DNA of 64,000 nucleotides from Vibrio variabilis (GTDB lineage Bacteria; Pseudomonadota; Gammaproteobacteria; Enterobacterales; Vibrionaceae): assembly GCF_003263785.1 (NCBI RefSeq), contig NZ_JYJK01000144.1, positions 1 to 64,000 of the forward strand, given 5' to 3'. This document shows positions 8,600-17,444 of the stretch, in pieces. A model generated the notes under the pieces. That model did not search any database and was not told the DNA's origin. It was given only the letters and a program-made list of their open reading frames with translations. How positions within the stretch are numbered: position 1 is the stretch's first letter; every line of letters starts with the position of its first letter. A program made the translations under genes and the position numbers.

Positions 8600-9211
8600 T
8601 TATCCTTGCTTATTAACGCGATGAATCGCCTCAATAATCGGAGCAGGATTGAGCGTGTGCGGCACTTTCTCGATAAGCGTGCCGTCCGGGCTCAGGAAAT
8701 AGAAATACGAACTGTGGTCGAGGGTATAGCCAAGCTTGGAGTCCTCAAGCTGTGTCTTACGGAAGATAACACCATACTTGTGAGCAAGCGGTTTGGTGAC
8801 TTCCAGCGGCGCAGATAAGCCTTCAATCATTGGGTGAAAATAGTGGGCGTACTCGGCAGAGGCTTCTGCGGCATCGCGCTCAGGGTCGAGAGAGACAAAC
8901 ATAGGTCTTAGCATGGCTTTGGTTTCGTCATCGATTTGATTCAACGCGCCAGCTAGCATCGCCAATGAGGTTGGGCAGACATCGGGGCAGCGGGTAAAAC
9001 CAAAGTAGACCACACGGGTGCGAGGATCTGCTTGATCAAAAATCGCAACAGCTTGCCCATTCTCGCCATACAGTACCGATTCGGAGACCGCTTGCAACTT
9101 GGCAAGCTCTTCGGCCTGCTGCTGTTTTTGTTGTTGGTTGTCGAGATAGAGGTTGCTGCCTATGCCAAGGCCAAACGCAACCGCTAGAAGTCCTATCCAT
9201 TTTTTGTTCAT
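8600..9211 (-). CDS. SCO1/SenC-family copper protein
   Basis: A 203-residue membrane-anchored thioredoxin-fold protein for cytochrome oxidase copper-site assembly. The N-terminal anchor 'WIGLLAVAFGLGIGSNLYL' is followed by the metal/redox motif CxxxC in 'FTRCPDVCPTSLAML' and the conserved His in 'LDHSSYFYF'. The start codon overlaps the stop of the upstream gene (ATGA), showing translational coupling. Together with the PCuAC gene it forms a copper-delivery operon. Confidence 0.9.
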   Translation of the reverse strand: MNKKWIGLLAVAFGLGIGSNLYLDNQQQKQQQAEELAKLQAVSESVLYGENGQAVAIFDQADPRTRVVYFGFTRCPDVCPTSLAMLAGALNQIDDETKAMLRPMFVSLDPERDAAEASAEYAHYFHPMIEGLSAPLEVTKPLAHKYGVIFRKTQLEDSKLGYTLDHSSYFYFLSPDGTLIEKVPHTLNPAPIIEAIHRVNKQG

Positions 9212-9668
9212 CGAGCACTCATCCTCAAGGCTGCTTTAATGTCGGTCTCACCATCAGAAACCTTACCATACCAAGTCATACGTTGCTCGGCGCAAACCGG
9301 TAAGAGTATTTCACCTTGATAGACGTCAGGTTTGATCATCTCAAGCTGATACTTGGCGACGCCATATCCATCTCCTTGCCTTCCAAAGAAACGGTTAAAA
9401 ACTCTGCATTAGCATTTGGCCAAAATACATCGACCTTAATCGGCGTCAGCGGCGTGACACGGCGCGTATCGAGCTTAACTTTCACGCCTTGCTGCTCGCA
9501 AACCTCGTCAGAGAGCATGCAATAGTCAGTCAAATCTATCTCTGCGTTTGGCGCCTGTTTAAACGCCGATGGCAAATAGAAGCCAGCGCCCAGCGCCGCC
9601 GCAACAAGGAGAATTTTTAATTTGCTGTTCAAGGTGATGTTAACCCATAGAAGAATTGGTAACCGCAT
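9208..9668 (-). CDS. Membrane-anchored protein of the copper operon, unknown function (frameshift near 9368)
   Basis: About 154 residues: an N-terminal membrane segment ('ILLVAAALGAGFYLPSAF'), then a periplasmic part with three Cys (two in 'DYCMLSDEVCEQQG', one in 'LPVCAEQRMTWYG'). The reading frame changes at the CC pair 9368-9369; adding one base gives 'EGKEMGYGVAKYQLEMIKPD' and a stop overlapping the Sco start. The start is uncertain: ATG 9668 is given, but a TTG at 9629 and an ATG at 9707 are also in frame. Position and Cys content suggest a role with Sco and PCuAC. Confidence 0.65.
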
Positions 9669-9776
9669 CCTAACATATTCCATATCGGCATCTGTGCGGT
9701 AGTCCAAATTTTTGCTGCTTGTTAAATGACTTAGCGAGACGTAAATGGGTCTGTGTTTTGAAAGGAGGATGAAATC

Positions 9777-9923
9777 TTGAAAGTTGTCATTTACACCAAG
9801 ATTGTCTTTGAGTCACAACTTACCCTACTTCAGTCATGCTTTACTCGCGTGTTCCCTCAAGCGTGTCTAGAGTCCAAACGGGTTAGTACAAAATATCGTC
9901 AGGCTAGAACAAGGAATGATTAA
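9777..9923 (+). CDS. Possible 48-codon TTG-start ORF upstream of the EndoU gene
   Basis: AAAGGAGG (9761-9768) is a near-perfect ribosome site. It lies against a three-codon ATG ORF, but at the best distance (8 bases) from a TTG that opens 48 codons beginning 'KVVIYTKIVFESQLTL' after the initiator. The stop TAA (9921-9923) is one base before the EndoU start, which would couple the two. The sequence has no recognised family and could be chance. Confidence 0.25.
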   Translation: MKVVIYTKIVFESQLTLLQSCFTRVFPQACLESKRVSTKYRQARTRND

Positions 9924-9924
9924 C

Positions 9925-10492
9925 ATGAAAACCTCTTCAAAATGGGCTTTGTCACTCTATGTATTTTGTGGCTCAGCCCTGTCCGGCCAAGCTTTTGCTA
10001 TCAATTGCGACACATTGGATGAATGGAGCTCAGCCATTGATGGTAAACAAGTGAATTTGCACCATGTATTTTGCGGAGAACCGTCAAAAAAACGACCGCG
10101 CGAAAGGATTTCATGCCTTTCCAAAGGGCGTGAAACCGAGTAACTTTCAATCCGCACAACCTACTGATGCACCCAATGCGGCAGGCGTGTTTACCCTAAG
10201 GCAGATTAAATTAGAGTTTAATGGCAAGGTTTACACCAAGTCGTTTAGCTCTATGTTCCCAGAGCATTGCAGTGCAGATCAAATCACCGCGAGCATTGTG
10301 TACTCTAATACCACGTCAACGGGTAATTGCAACAACCCAAGCTGGGCACAATGCGGCATGAGTGCGCCGGCAAGCGGTGCGACCAGTGGCTACTGTAACG
10401 GCAAAGATGGCAAACCATTCCAAGTTGCCAGTGCGCTGCTTTACGATGACAATAGTAAGATAAACACGGGCTTTCCAATTTACCAGCCTTAG
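9925..10492 (+). CDS. Secreted EndoU-family nuclease (frameshift in A7 run at 10086)
   Basis: About 188 residues with a signal peptide ('MKTSSKWALSLYVFCGSALSGQAFA'; an in-frame ATG lies at 9916). The bacterial EndoU pattern is clear: a first histidine pair in 'NLHHVFCGE', a second His in 'RAKGFHAFPKG', and the C-terminal region 'SSMFPEHCSADQI'. EndoU domains are RNA-cleaving toxin modules. The frame breaks at seven A residues (10086-10092); removing one gives 'GEPSKNDRAKGFH'. This is the only gain among the many indels here. The next gene probably encodes immunity. Confidence 0.75.
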
Positions 10493-10545
10493 TGGCATAG
10501 GTGGAAGGCGGGTAAGCGATGACCCTTCAAGGTGTATAGAGAACT

Positions 10546-10866
10546 ATGACAAAACAGAAAGCGTTTCAATGGCCTGATTTTGATGAGGCCAACCCATCTC
10601 ATTGCGCCTTGAAGGATTTTTTTGCTTCCGATATCCAATACTCAGCCCTGATTGGTAAAGAGATCCTTCAAGGTATTCGTGATTACCTTTCTGGTGAGCG
10701 TGACAGCTACGACGGTGGCGGTAATGGCTATGAATTTTGGTGTACGCCGGAAGGGTTTTATCTGCAAGGCATATATTCCGGGGGCGATGAAGCTGAGGTG
10801 TGCGTGAGCTACCCGGTTGTATTAGCAGGTCTTGAAGCCTGGTTAGTTTGGATAGAGAAAGGTTAG
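10546..10866 (+). CDS. Small acidic protein, probable immunity partner of EndoU
   Basis: A 106-residue cytoplasmic protein with no signal peptide, strongly acidic and aromatic ('GGGNGYEFWCTPEGFYLQ', 'GGDEAEVCVSYPVVLAG'). It starts 53 bases after the EndoU gene on the same strand. I recognise no family with certainty. Its size, acidity and place directly after a secreted nuclease are typical of immunity proteins, so that role is inferred from context. Confidence 0.5.
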   Translation: MTKQKAFQWPDFDEANPSHCALKDFFASDIQYSALIGKEILQGIRDYLSGERDSYDGGGNGYEFWCTPEGFYLQGIYSGGDEAEVCVSYPVVLAGLEAWLVWIEKG

Positions 10867-11237
10867 CCGCACCATAGGATTAACCTGTGACGATCAGCAG
10901 CTATGAAATACATCCAATAGCTTTTTACGGCTTTGCTTCACTCGCGACTTGAGTAATTGATATCCTTGTTCATTGTGCAATCTTTTGGTGAAACTGCGTC
11001 GATTTCTATTGCGATGAGAAGCTCGGCATCTTGCTCCTGGTGCCACAATTTACCCGATCTAAATCTCTGAATTTTAGGGCTTTTTAGGCAAATGTCGATA
11101 ATGGTGCTGTTAGCAATCTGCAACATCCGAAGGGTTGGCCATTCTACTGTGTAAAAACGCCTTCAAGCTAGATTGATAGGCTGATCATATGTATTCAAGT
11201 TTCATATGCTTTATTTACTTCTTGCGATCCTTTTTTG
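10867..11237. other. Non-coding stretch between the toxin pair and the RAYT element
   Basis: No convincing gene is present. A 62-codon minus-strand ORF (10938-11126) lacks a ribosome site and any recognisable family and may be a decayed remnant. Confidence 0.4.
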
Positions 11238-11288
11238 AGAGGACACACACCTCTAGCAATCTTGATTAGAAATGTATGGTGCATACAT
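11238..11288. repeat. REP-like hairpins at the RAYT end
   Basis: AGAGGACACACACCTCT (11238-11254) forms a 5-bp stem and contains the inverted-repeat arm shared with 12519-12530. A second dyad, ATGTATG-GTG-CATACAT, lies at 11272-11288. Such paired small hairpins are typical partners of RAYT transposases. Confidence 0.5.
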
Positions 11289-12530
11289 AGGTAGAGTTTG
11301 AGAGCGAGGGTTTTGTGAGATCTGGAAAACGACAGTCAATACCACTTTGAAAACTGTTTTCTCATACGATGTAAAGTGCAGGCACGGTAGTCTCTTGAAT
11401 TTTTTATACAGTGAGTGACCGCGGAATGGTTTTTACCGTGTAGGAACGGAGTCTCTATGCCAAATGGTAGATCTGTATCTTTTGCTTGTTGAGAGCTCTC
11501 TTTGTTTCTAACGCCAATTTTTGTGTACCAATTGCTGTCGCGCGTGTTTTTTCCATCTGTGTACAGACCTTGAGCCAACTGGTTTGATTGACGTCTAATC
11601 GTTGAAGTATTGATGGTATTCGCTGACTCATTTGAGCTTTATCTTCACGAAACTGCCGCGCAGTCCAATCAACGAGTTCGATATAATCCATGAGTCGAAA
11701 AGGGATACCATCCAACATGTCATTGGTTGGATTGCCGATAAAGGGGTACAAGCAAGGTGCAGTGGGTTGTTGGTTTTTCAATGCTTTGAGTCGCGCTCGG
11801 ATTGACGTGAAGTCAGAAGTTTCTGGAGCTGAGGCGACGCCAGCTCGAATAGGGTTTAGGTCAACATAAGCCATTGCTGCAGCTAGAGCTTTCTCATCCA
11901 ATAGAGCCTGACTTTTAAAACGGCTTTCCCAAAAATGCCCAGTGCACTCATCTTCTTGATTGGCTTTGCAAGCAATATCGTAATTCAGCTCTTTCATAAA
12001 CCAGCTCAAGCTCCAAAGTCGCTCTCGCCAAGTTTCAATAATCTCGACGCACTTTTCTTGCTCTGCTTGGCTAGAAGTTTGGTTATTTACCCAACGCTGA
12101 ATGAGCACAGGTAACTTGTGTACCTTACCCCAGCGCTCGACGACTTCGTTTTGCGAGAGCGCGGTGGTCCAAGCTTTGTTGATATTGACCACCAAGTGGT
12201 AGTGGTTGCTCATGATGGCGTAAGCACAGATATCAATGCAGTAAACATGAGTCAGCGCGTAGATTTTTTGTTCAATCCACTTACGACGATGCTCATAGCA
12301 AGCGCCTGTCTGAGGGTCTTTACCGCACAAGAAACTGCGTCTCACGCAACGCGAGACGCAGTGATAATAGGTTGTAGCGTCAACAGAAACGAGCTGTTTT
12401 CTGGCAGTAGTCAACGGTAAGTCCTCCATGTCTGTGAAGAGACTTTAGCAAGTTAGGATTGATTGGGATGTCGTTGGTTCATCACTTTGAGTAAAATCAT
12501 ACTAATTCCATACTTTTTGGTGTGTGTCCT
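11240..12530 (-). mobile_element. RAYT (REP-associated tyrosine transposase) element bounded by inverted repeats
   Basis: A 12-bp perfect inverted repeat, AGGACACACACC (11240-11251) and GGTGTGTGTCCT (12519-12530), brackets a single RAYT gene. The span is 1291 bases. RAYTs are usually single-copy, domesticated relatives of IS200/IS605 that act on REP hairpins. The boundary proposal is mine. Confidence 0.5.
11455..12429 (-). CDS. REP-associated tyrosine transposase (Y1_Tnp)
   Basis: A 324-residue Y1 HUH transposase relative. The metal-binding HUH motif is 'SNHYHLVV', preceded by 'YCIDICAYAIM'; the active-site tyrosine is likely in 'AAMAYVDLNPIRAGVA', a hallmark of this family. The N-terminus 'YYHCVSRCVRRSFLCG' is also typical. 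The frame is intact, unlike many genes here. It sits alone between inverted repeats and REP-like hairpins. Confidence 0.85.
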   Translation of the reverse strand: MEDLPLTTARKQLVSVDATTYYHCVSRCVRRSFLCGKDPQTGACYEHRRKWIEQKIYALTHVYCIDICAYAIMSNHYHLVVNINKAWTTALSQNEVVERWGKVHKLPVLIQRWVNNQTSSQAEQEKCVEIIETWRERLWSLSWFMKELNYDIACKANQEDECTGHFWESRFKSQALLDEKALAAAMAYVDLNPIRAGVASAPETSDFTSIRARLKALKNQQPTAPCLYPFIGNPTNDMLDGIPFRLMDYIELVDWTARQFREDKAQMSQRIPSILQRLDVNQTSWLKVCTQMEKTRATAIGTQKLALETKRALNKQKIQIYHLA

Positions 12531-12566
12531 TAGAACTTTGTCCCGAAAACTCTGCACTTAGCTTAA

Positions 12567-14837
12567 TCACCCATCCGCTACAATATGATAAATCCGAGAC
12601 CCAAAATCACCGATATGTCGAGTATGCTCGGTGATTTCCACTCCCAAAAACTGGCTATTCAACGGGAGGCCGATACTGGTCAGTTGATCTCCGTACAGCT
12701 TGTAAATCTCGTCTTGAACACGTTTATCTGTGGTCTCAACCTCTTCGCTATATTGCGCTCTAGAGCGGATGGTAAATGCCAAATCTGGGTCTAACGCGGG
12801 CAGTTTGATGGTTTCTAGCTCGCCGCTACTTTGCTGCAGCTTTTGGTAGTAGCCGAGTAGGGCTTCGCTGCCCTCGTCATTAACCACCAACCAGGTGGTG
12901 ATGTTGCCTTCAAATGGGGAAGACAGACGGTAAAAGCGGCCAAATTGAAGCAGTTGTCGGTGCTGCTTATAGAACGCGATTTGCTCCACCGCTGCTTGGG
13001 TTTCTTGCTCGGTGAGCTGAGTGATGTCGAGTTGATAGCCGAAGTTTCCGAAGGCAGCGACATTAAAGCGCGTTTCAATCGGTGTGCGGCGCAGAACTTG
13101 GTGCGATGGTTTCGCGGCGACATGCGCGCTCATTGCCGACAGCGGATAACACAGAGAAGTGCCATGCTGGATGTTCAAGCGCTCAATGGCGTCGGTGTTG
13201 TCACTCGTCCAGGTCTGTGGCATGTAGCTGAGCATGCCGAGATCAAAGCGATTTCCGCCGCTAGAACAAGACTCAAATAGAATGTTCGGGAAGGCCTTTG
13301 TCAGTCGGGTGAGTAAGTCATACAGTCCCAGAACGTAGCGGTGATTAAACGAAGCTTGCTCTTTTGCTGATAAGGAATGAGCGTAGCTATCACTAAAGTT
13401 TCGGTTGTGATCCCATTTCACGTAATCGACTTTGGCACGGGTAAATACATCACTGAGTTTCTCGAATAGATACTCAATTACCTGTGGATTGGCCATATCG
13501 AGTACTAGCTGATTTCGGCCTAATGACGGCGTTCGCTCGGGATGTGCAATCGCCCATTCAGGGTGCGCGCGAAATAGCTCACTGTCAGGCGAGACCATTT
13601 CTGGCTCGACCCAAATACCAAACTTGAGTCCGTACTCTTTCACGGTCTCACTGATGCGTGCGATACCACCGATAAGTTTTGGGTTGTCAAAATAATCCCC
13701 GAGGCTGGTGGTATCGTCATCGCGTTTGCCAAACCAACCATCATCGAGCACGAATAGCTCGACACCAATCGATTTGGCTTTTTGTGCGATGGCATCCAGT
13801 TTGTCGTAGTCAAAATCGAAGTAGGTTGCTTCCCAGTTGTTCACTTGGATAGGACGTTCTACGCCGCGCCATTGCTCTGAAATAACATGCTGGTTGATGA
13901 ACTGGTGCATTTGCTGGCTCATACGGTTCAAGCCGCTAGCAGAGTAAGTGAGAGCGATCTCTGGTGTGGTAAATGTCTCGCCTGACTCCAGTTCCCAGCG
14001 GAAATCAAAGTCATTGATGCCGGTCATGACCCGAGTCTGGTTGTACGGGGAGACTTCCGCCACGGATAGGTGGTTGCCACTGTACATAAGCCCAAATCCG
14101 TAGCAGGCGCCAAGATGTTCATTGGTCTCTTTCCTCGCTAGGGCAATAAACGGGTTGTGGTTGGCGCTGCTCACCCCTTTTTTGGATTCTATTTGAACCG
14201 TGCCTTTTTCCAGGCCTTGGCGCGCGATTTGTGCCTCTTTGATCCATTTGCCTTGCAGGTGAATCAGATCCCAGCTCTCGTCTGCAAAATCGATGCAGCT
14301 ACTGAGTGCGCGAAGAAGTTGCACGGGCTGATTGGCTTGATTTCGCACTACTAGATGGCGAGTGATGACGTCCGATTGGCTAAAGACTGAGTAGTGCACG
14401 TCCACTTCAAGTTTGGTAACGGGGTCGACCAAGGTAACGACTAGGTGCTGACTATCTGGCTCGGCACTTGCTGATGGTAAACCCTCGAGATTGGGTTTGC
14501 TGTCTAGAAGTTGGTGTGATTGGTAGAGTAAATCGGTGACACGTGAGCCGTCGGCATACTCAACATGCAAAAGTGGACTTCGGTAGTCCCCTTTGCCAAA
14601 GGTAGGCACTTCAAGTCTGAAGGTATTTAAAGTTTGTCCCGGTACGTCCGCATAGTCTGTCGAAGAGCCCATCTTGCCATGATAAAGATGCTCTAGGGCA
14701 TCGAAATGAGGTCGATGAGTGAGCCTATCTCCATAGTGAAGATGAACAAGGTGGCCGGTGCTCGTGACCTTAATTAAATAGCTGGAGCGTTTGGTTTGAA
14801 GGTGAAACTCTAATCCTTGGTCATTAATCGAAATCAT
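12567..14837 (-). CDS. Alpha-galactosidase, GH36 family
   Basis: A 756-residue cytoplasmic enzyme that frees galactose from melibiose/raffinose-type sugars. It has an N-terminal beta-sandwich, then a TIM barrel with 'FVLDDGWFGKRDDD', the nucleophile Asp in 'DYVKWDHNR', 'FESCSSGGNRFDLGML', and the acid/base Asp in 'TWTSDNTDAIER'. The length is normal for bacterial GH36 of the AgaA/RafA type. No signal peptide is seen. It is transcribed with the LacI-type repressor (32 bases upstream) and belongs to a galactoside island with its own importer. Confidence 0.92.
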   Translation of the reverse strand: MISINDQGLEFHLQTKRSSYLIKVTSTGHLVHLHYGDRLTHRPHFDALEHLYHGKMGSSTDYADVPGQTLNTFRLEVPTFGKGDYRSPLLHVEYADGSRVTDLLYQSHQLLDSKPNLEGLPSASAEPDSQHLVVTLVDPVTKLEVDVHYSVFSQSDVITRHLVVRNQANQPVQLLRALSSCIDFADESWDLIHLQGKWIKEAQIARQGLEKGTVQIESKKGVSSANHNPFIALARKETNEHLGACYGFGLMYSGNHLSVAEVSPYNQTRVMTGINDFDFRWELESGETFTTPEIALTYSASGLNRMSQQMHQFINQHVISEQWRGVERPIQVNNWEATYFDFDYDKLDAIAQKAKSIGVELFVLDDGWFGKRDDDTTSLGDYFDNPKLIGGIARISETVKEYGLKFGIWVEPEMVSPDSELFRAHPEWAIAHPERTPSLGRNQLVLDMANPQVIEYLFEKLSDVFTRAKVDYVKWDHNRNFSDSYAHSLSAKEQASFNHRYVLGLYDLLTRLTKAFPNILFESCSSGGNRFDLGMLSYMPQTWTSDNTDAIERLNIQHGTSLCYPLSAMSAHVAAKPSHQVLRRTPIETRFNVAAFGNFGYQLDITQLTEQETQAAVEQIAFYKQHRQLLQFGRFYRLSSPFEGNITTWLVVNDEGSEALLGYYQKLQQSSGELETIKLPALDPDLAFTIRSRAQYSEEVETTDKRVQDEIYKLYGDQLTSIGLPLNSQFLGVEITEHTRHIGDFGSRIYHIVADG

Positions 14838-14869
14838 TCAACCACCTATTTATGAAGGGCGCGCTTTGG

Positions 14870-15868
14870 CTAGCGCGCGAATACAGATTTGCGTTGGACA
14901 AGTGTCGGCGTGAACACAATCGGGTCATCTTCGATGGCATCGCCGCGAGACAATAGTAAAGCTAACCGAGCAGCTCGTTCGGCCATCATTGCGATTGGGT
15001 AGCGCACGGTTGTGAGGTGTGGGTGCACAAAGCGGGCGATTAAGCCGTCATCGAAACCGATAACAGAAATGTCTTTAGGCACCGAAATGGCATTGTTTTC
15101 AAGCGCTTGAATTGCGCCTGCAGCCATGTAGTCGTTGTAGGTGACCACCGCAGTAATATCTAACGATTTAGACAGTAAATTGGTCATGGCGAGCTCGCCG
15201 CCATCACTGCTTGGCTCACCTGCTTCAATGTAATTTTTAGAAATCAGTATGCCGTGATCTTCTAGAGCCGTTCGATAGCCTTTGATGCGCTGATGGGTAT
15301 CTTCAATGTCTTGGGAAGAAGCAATGCAGGCAATGTTGCGATGACCGGACTTAATTAAATGCACAGTAGCAAGATAAGCGCCGCGCTCATTGTCGAGTGA
15401 AATACAGCGTGATTCGATTTCTGGAATAAAGCGGTTAATGATCACCAGCCCTTTCACTTCTTTGGCGTAGTTGATGAGCTCTTCATCACTGAGTCCTTTT
15501 GCGTGCAGAATAATGGCTTCGCAGCGACTATTGATGAGTAACTCTAAGGCGTGGCGCTCGTCGTCGGCATTGTGATAGCCATTGCCGATCAGGATGTGCT
15601 TGCCCGCTTCTCTGGCAACTTGATCCACCGATTTGATTAAGGTGCCAAAAAACGGATCCGACACGTCAGAAACCACGACGCCGATGGTGTTGGTGCTTTG
15701 GCTGACCAACGCTCTCGCTGCCGCGTTGGGGCGATAGCCCAACTTTTTCATCGCCGCAGACACTGAGTCGATGGAAGACTGGCTGGCTTTGGGCGATTTA
15801 TTAATAACACGAGACACTGTTGCAACAGAGACTCCTGCTTCTTTAGCGACATCTTTTATGGTTGCCAT
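14870..15868 (-). CDS. LacI/GalR-family repressor of the galactoside island
   Basis: A 332-residue regulator. The N-terminal helix-turn-helix is 'MATIKDVAKEAGVSVATVSRVIN' with hinge 'RPNAAARALVSQ', followed by a periplasmic-binding-protein-like sugar domain ('IGVVVSDVSDPFFG', 'VIGFDDGLIARFVHPHLTTV'). It probably binds the related palindromes at 17278, 20550 and 23858 and releases them with galactose or a galactoside. It is co-oriented with the alpha-galactosidase gene. Confidence 0.9.
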   Translation of the reverse strand: MATIKDVAKEAGVSVATVSRVINKSPKASQSSIDSVSAAMKKLGYRPNAAARALVSQSTNTIGVVVSDVSDPFFGTLIKSVDQVAREAGKHILIGNGYHNADDERHALELLINSRCEAIILHAKGLSDEELINYAKEVKGLVIINRFIPEIESRCISLDNERGAYLATVHLIKSGHRNIACIASSQDIEDTHQRIKGYRTALEDHGILISKNYIEAGEPSSDGGELAMTNLLSKSLDITAVVTYNDYMAAGAIQALENNAISVPKDISVIGFDDGLIARFVHPHLTTVRYPIAMMAERAARLALLLSRGDAIEDDPIVFTPTLVQRKSVFAR

Positions 15869-16006
15869 GGGGCACCTTTTGCATAGGAACTATTACGATG
15901 GCGAGTATTAAAACTCGTTTGATCTCAGAGTTCAATTTGTATGTTTAACAGTACGTTGTGAGCATTTGAATCAGGTTTTATTTTCAAAGCTCACTCGCAT
16001 TGTTTG

Positions 16007-17095
16007 CTATAAAGTCACTCTTTGACCCTCGGCATCAAACAGATGAACATCGTCATAGCTGCAGCTAATGGCGACTTCCTCAAATTTGTTTACAGCCTGA
16101 TCGCCCGGCAGGTGAACTTTGAAGCCATCGACGCCAGAAGCTTGGCCAAACAAATACGTGCTGTTGCCTAGCCTTTCGACGACTTCACTTTGGAATTCGA
16201 ATCTAACCGGATTGTCGTGATTAAGCGTAAGGTGCTCTGGTCTGACGCCTAGGGTAAGGGCATCACCGGCTTTTGGCGCTTGCTCCGCGGTTCTTGGCAA
16301 TGTGAACTGCTCACCTTTCGCGGTTTTAACCGTAATCTCTTGCTCGATGACTTGCTCAACATGAGCAGGAATGAAGTTCATTTTTGGCGATCCAATAAAG
16401 CCTGCCACAAACTCATTTTGTGGTGAGTGATACAGCTCCAGTGGACTACCTACTTGCTCAACTCGGCCATCTCGAAGCACGACAATTTTATCGGCCAGTG
16501 TCATCGCTTCCACTTGGTCATGGGTGACGTAAATCATGGTGTTGGCGAGGTCTTGGTGCAGCTTGGCGATCTGCAAACGCATATCAACGCGAAGTTCGGC
16601 ATCAAGGTTTGAAAGGGGTTCATCAAACAAGAATACCTTTGGGTTACGCACTATCGCACGACCAATCGCGACACGCTGCCTTTGACCACCGGAGAGCTCT
16701 TTGGGTTTGCGCTTGAGAAGGTGTTCGAGTTGCAATGTCTTGGCGGCATTTTGCACTTGTTTATGGATGTACTCTTTAGGGTGATTATTCATCTTGAGGC
16801 CAAAACCCATGTTCTCTTCAACCGTCATGTGCGGGTAGAGAGCGTAGGACTGAAACACCATCGCCACCCCGCGCTCAGCAGGATCGACGTCGTTTACTTT
16901 TTCCTCATTGATGAAGATCTCGCCGTCACTGATCTCTTCTAAACCGGCGACTAGACGTAGCAATGTCGACTTGCCGCAGCCCGATGGACCAACAAACACC
17001 ACAAATTCGCCATCGTTAATGTCGAGGTCGACGCCGTGAATGGTTTGTACCTTGCCATAGCGTTTGATGACTTGGTTTAAGCGGATGTCAGCCAT
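16007..17095 (-). CDS. Sugar ABC importer ATPase (MsmK/UgpC type)
   Basis: A 362-residue ATPase. Walker A 'GPSGCGKSTLL', Q-loop 'MVFQSYALYPHM', signature 'LSGGQRQRVAIGRAI', Walker B 'VFLFDEPLSNLDAELR', H-loop 'YVTHDQVEAMTLAD', and a C-terminal TOBE domain ('LGVRPEHL') are all present. It energises the importer encoded divergently from 17445. MsmK/UgpC-type ATPases can serve several sugar importers. Start at an ATG after AGGAG. Confidence 0.92.
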   Translation of the reverse strand: MADIRLNQVIKRYGKVQTIHGVDLDINDGEFVVFVGPSGCGKSTLLRLVAGLEEISDGEIFINEEKVNDVDPAERGVAMVFQSYALYPHMTVEENMGFGLKMNNHPKEYIHKQVQNAAKTLQLEHLLKRKPKELSGGQRQRVAIGRAIVRNPKVFLFDEPLSNLDAELRVDMRLQIAKLHQDLANTMIYVTHDQVEAMTLADKIVVLRDGRVEQVGSPLELYHSPQNEFVAGFIGSPKMNFIPAHVEQVIEQEITVKTAKGEQFTLPRTAEQAPKAGDALTLGVRPEHLTLNHDNPVRFEFQSEVVERLGNSTYLFGQASGVDGFKVHLPGDQAVNKFEEVAISCSYDDVHLFDAEGQRVTL

Positions 17096-17444
17096 AAGAA
17101 CTCCTCGTTATGCAGACAAGTGGCAGCATGAAAAAGCGTGAATCCTCACGCCGGTTTTTGTGAATGCCAGATTTGTGAATACCATGACCATACGCGCTAA
17201 TTGGCAACTTGTTAGCTGTCAAACCAAGAATAGTTGATCATGATCATAAAATGTTAACGACTTTGAGTGAAAACTGTGGAAACGTTTACAGTTTTCATTT
17301 TGACCAGTACAACATTTCACCATGTTGGCTAATATTCGAGTGTATTTTCACTAAAACCCATCTAAAACAGTGCTTATTGTTGATAATTTCAGAAATTAAT
17401 GACTGTTAACAATATGTTGCGATGGGGTAGGGAGTCACCTTGAA
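17096..17444. promoter_or_regulatory. Divergent promoter region with GalR-type operator
   Basis: The 349-base gap separates the ATPase gene (minus) from the permease genes (plus). It holds a 26-bp palindrome at 17270-17295 with outer arms AAAACTGT and ACAGTTTT around the LacI-type core GGAAACGTTTAC (17278-17289). The position suits control of both directions. TGATCATGATCA at 17236-17247 is another dyad, of unknown use. Confidence 0.6.

Noticed and set aside
10938..11126. 62-codon minus-strand ORF as a gene
   Set aside because: No ribosome site, no family, and no supporting context.
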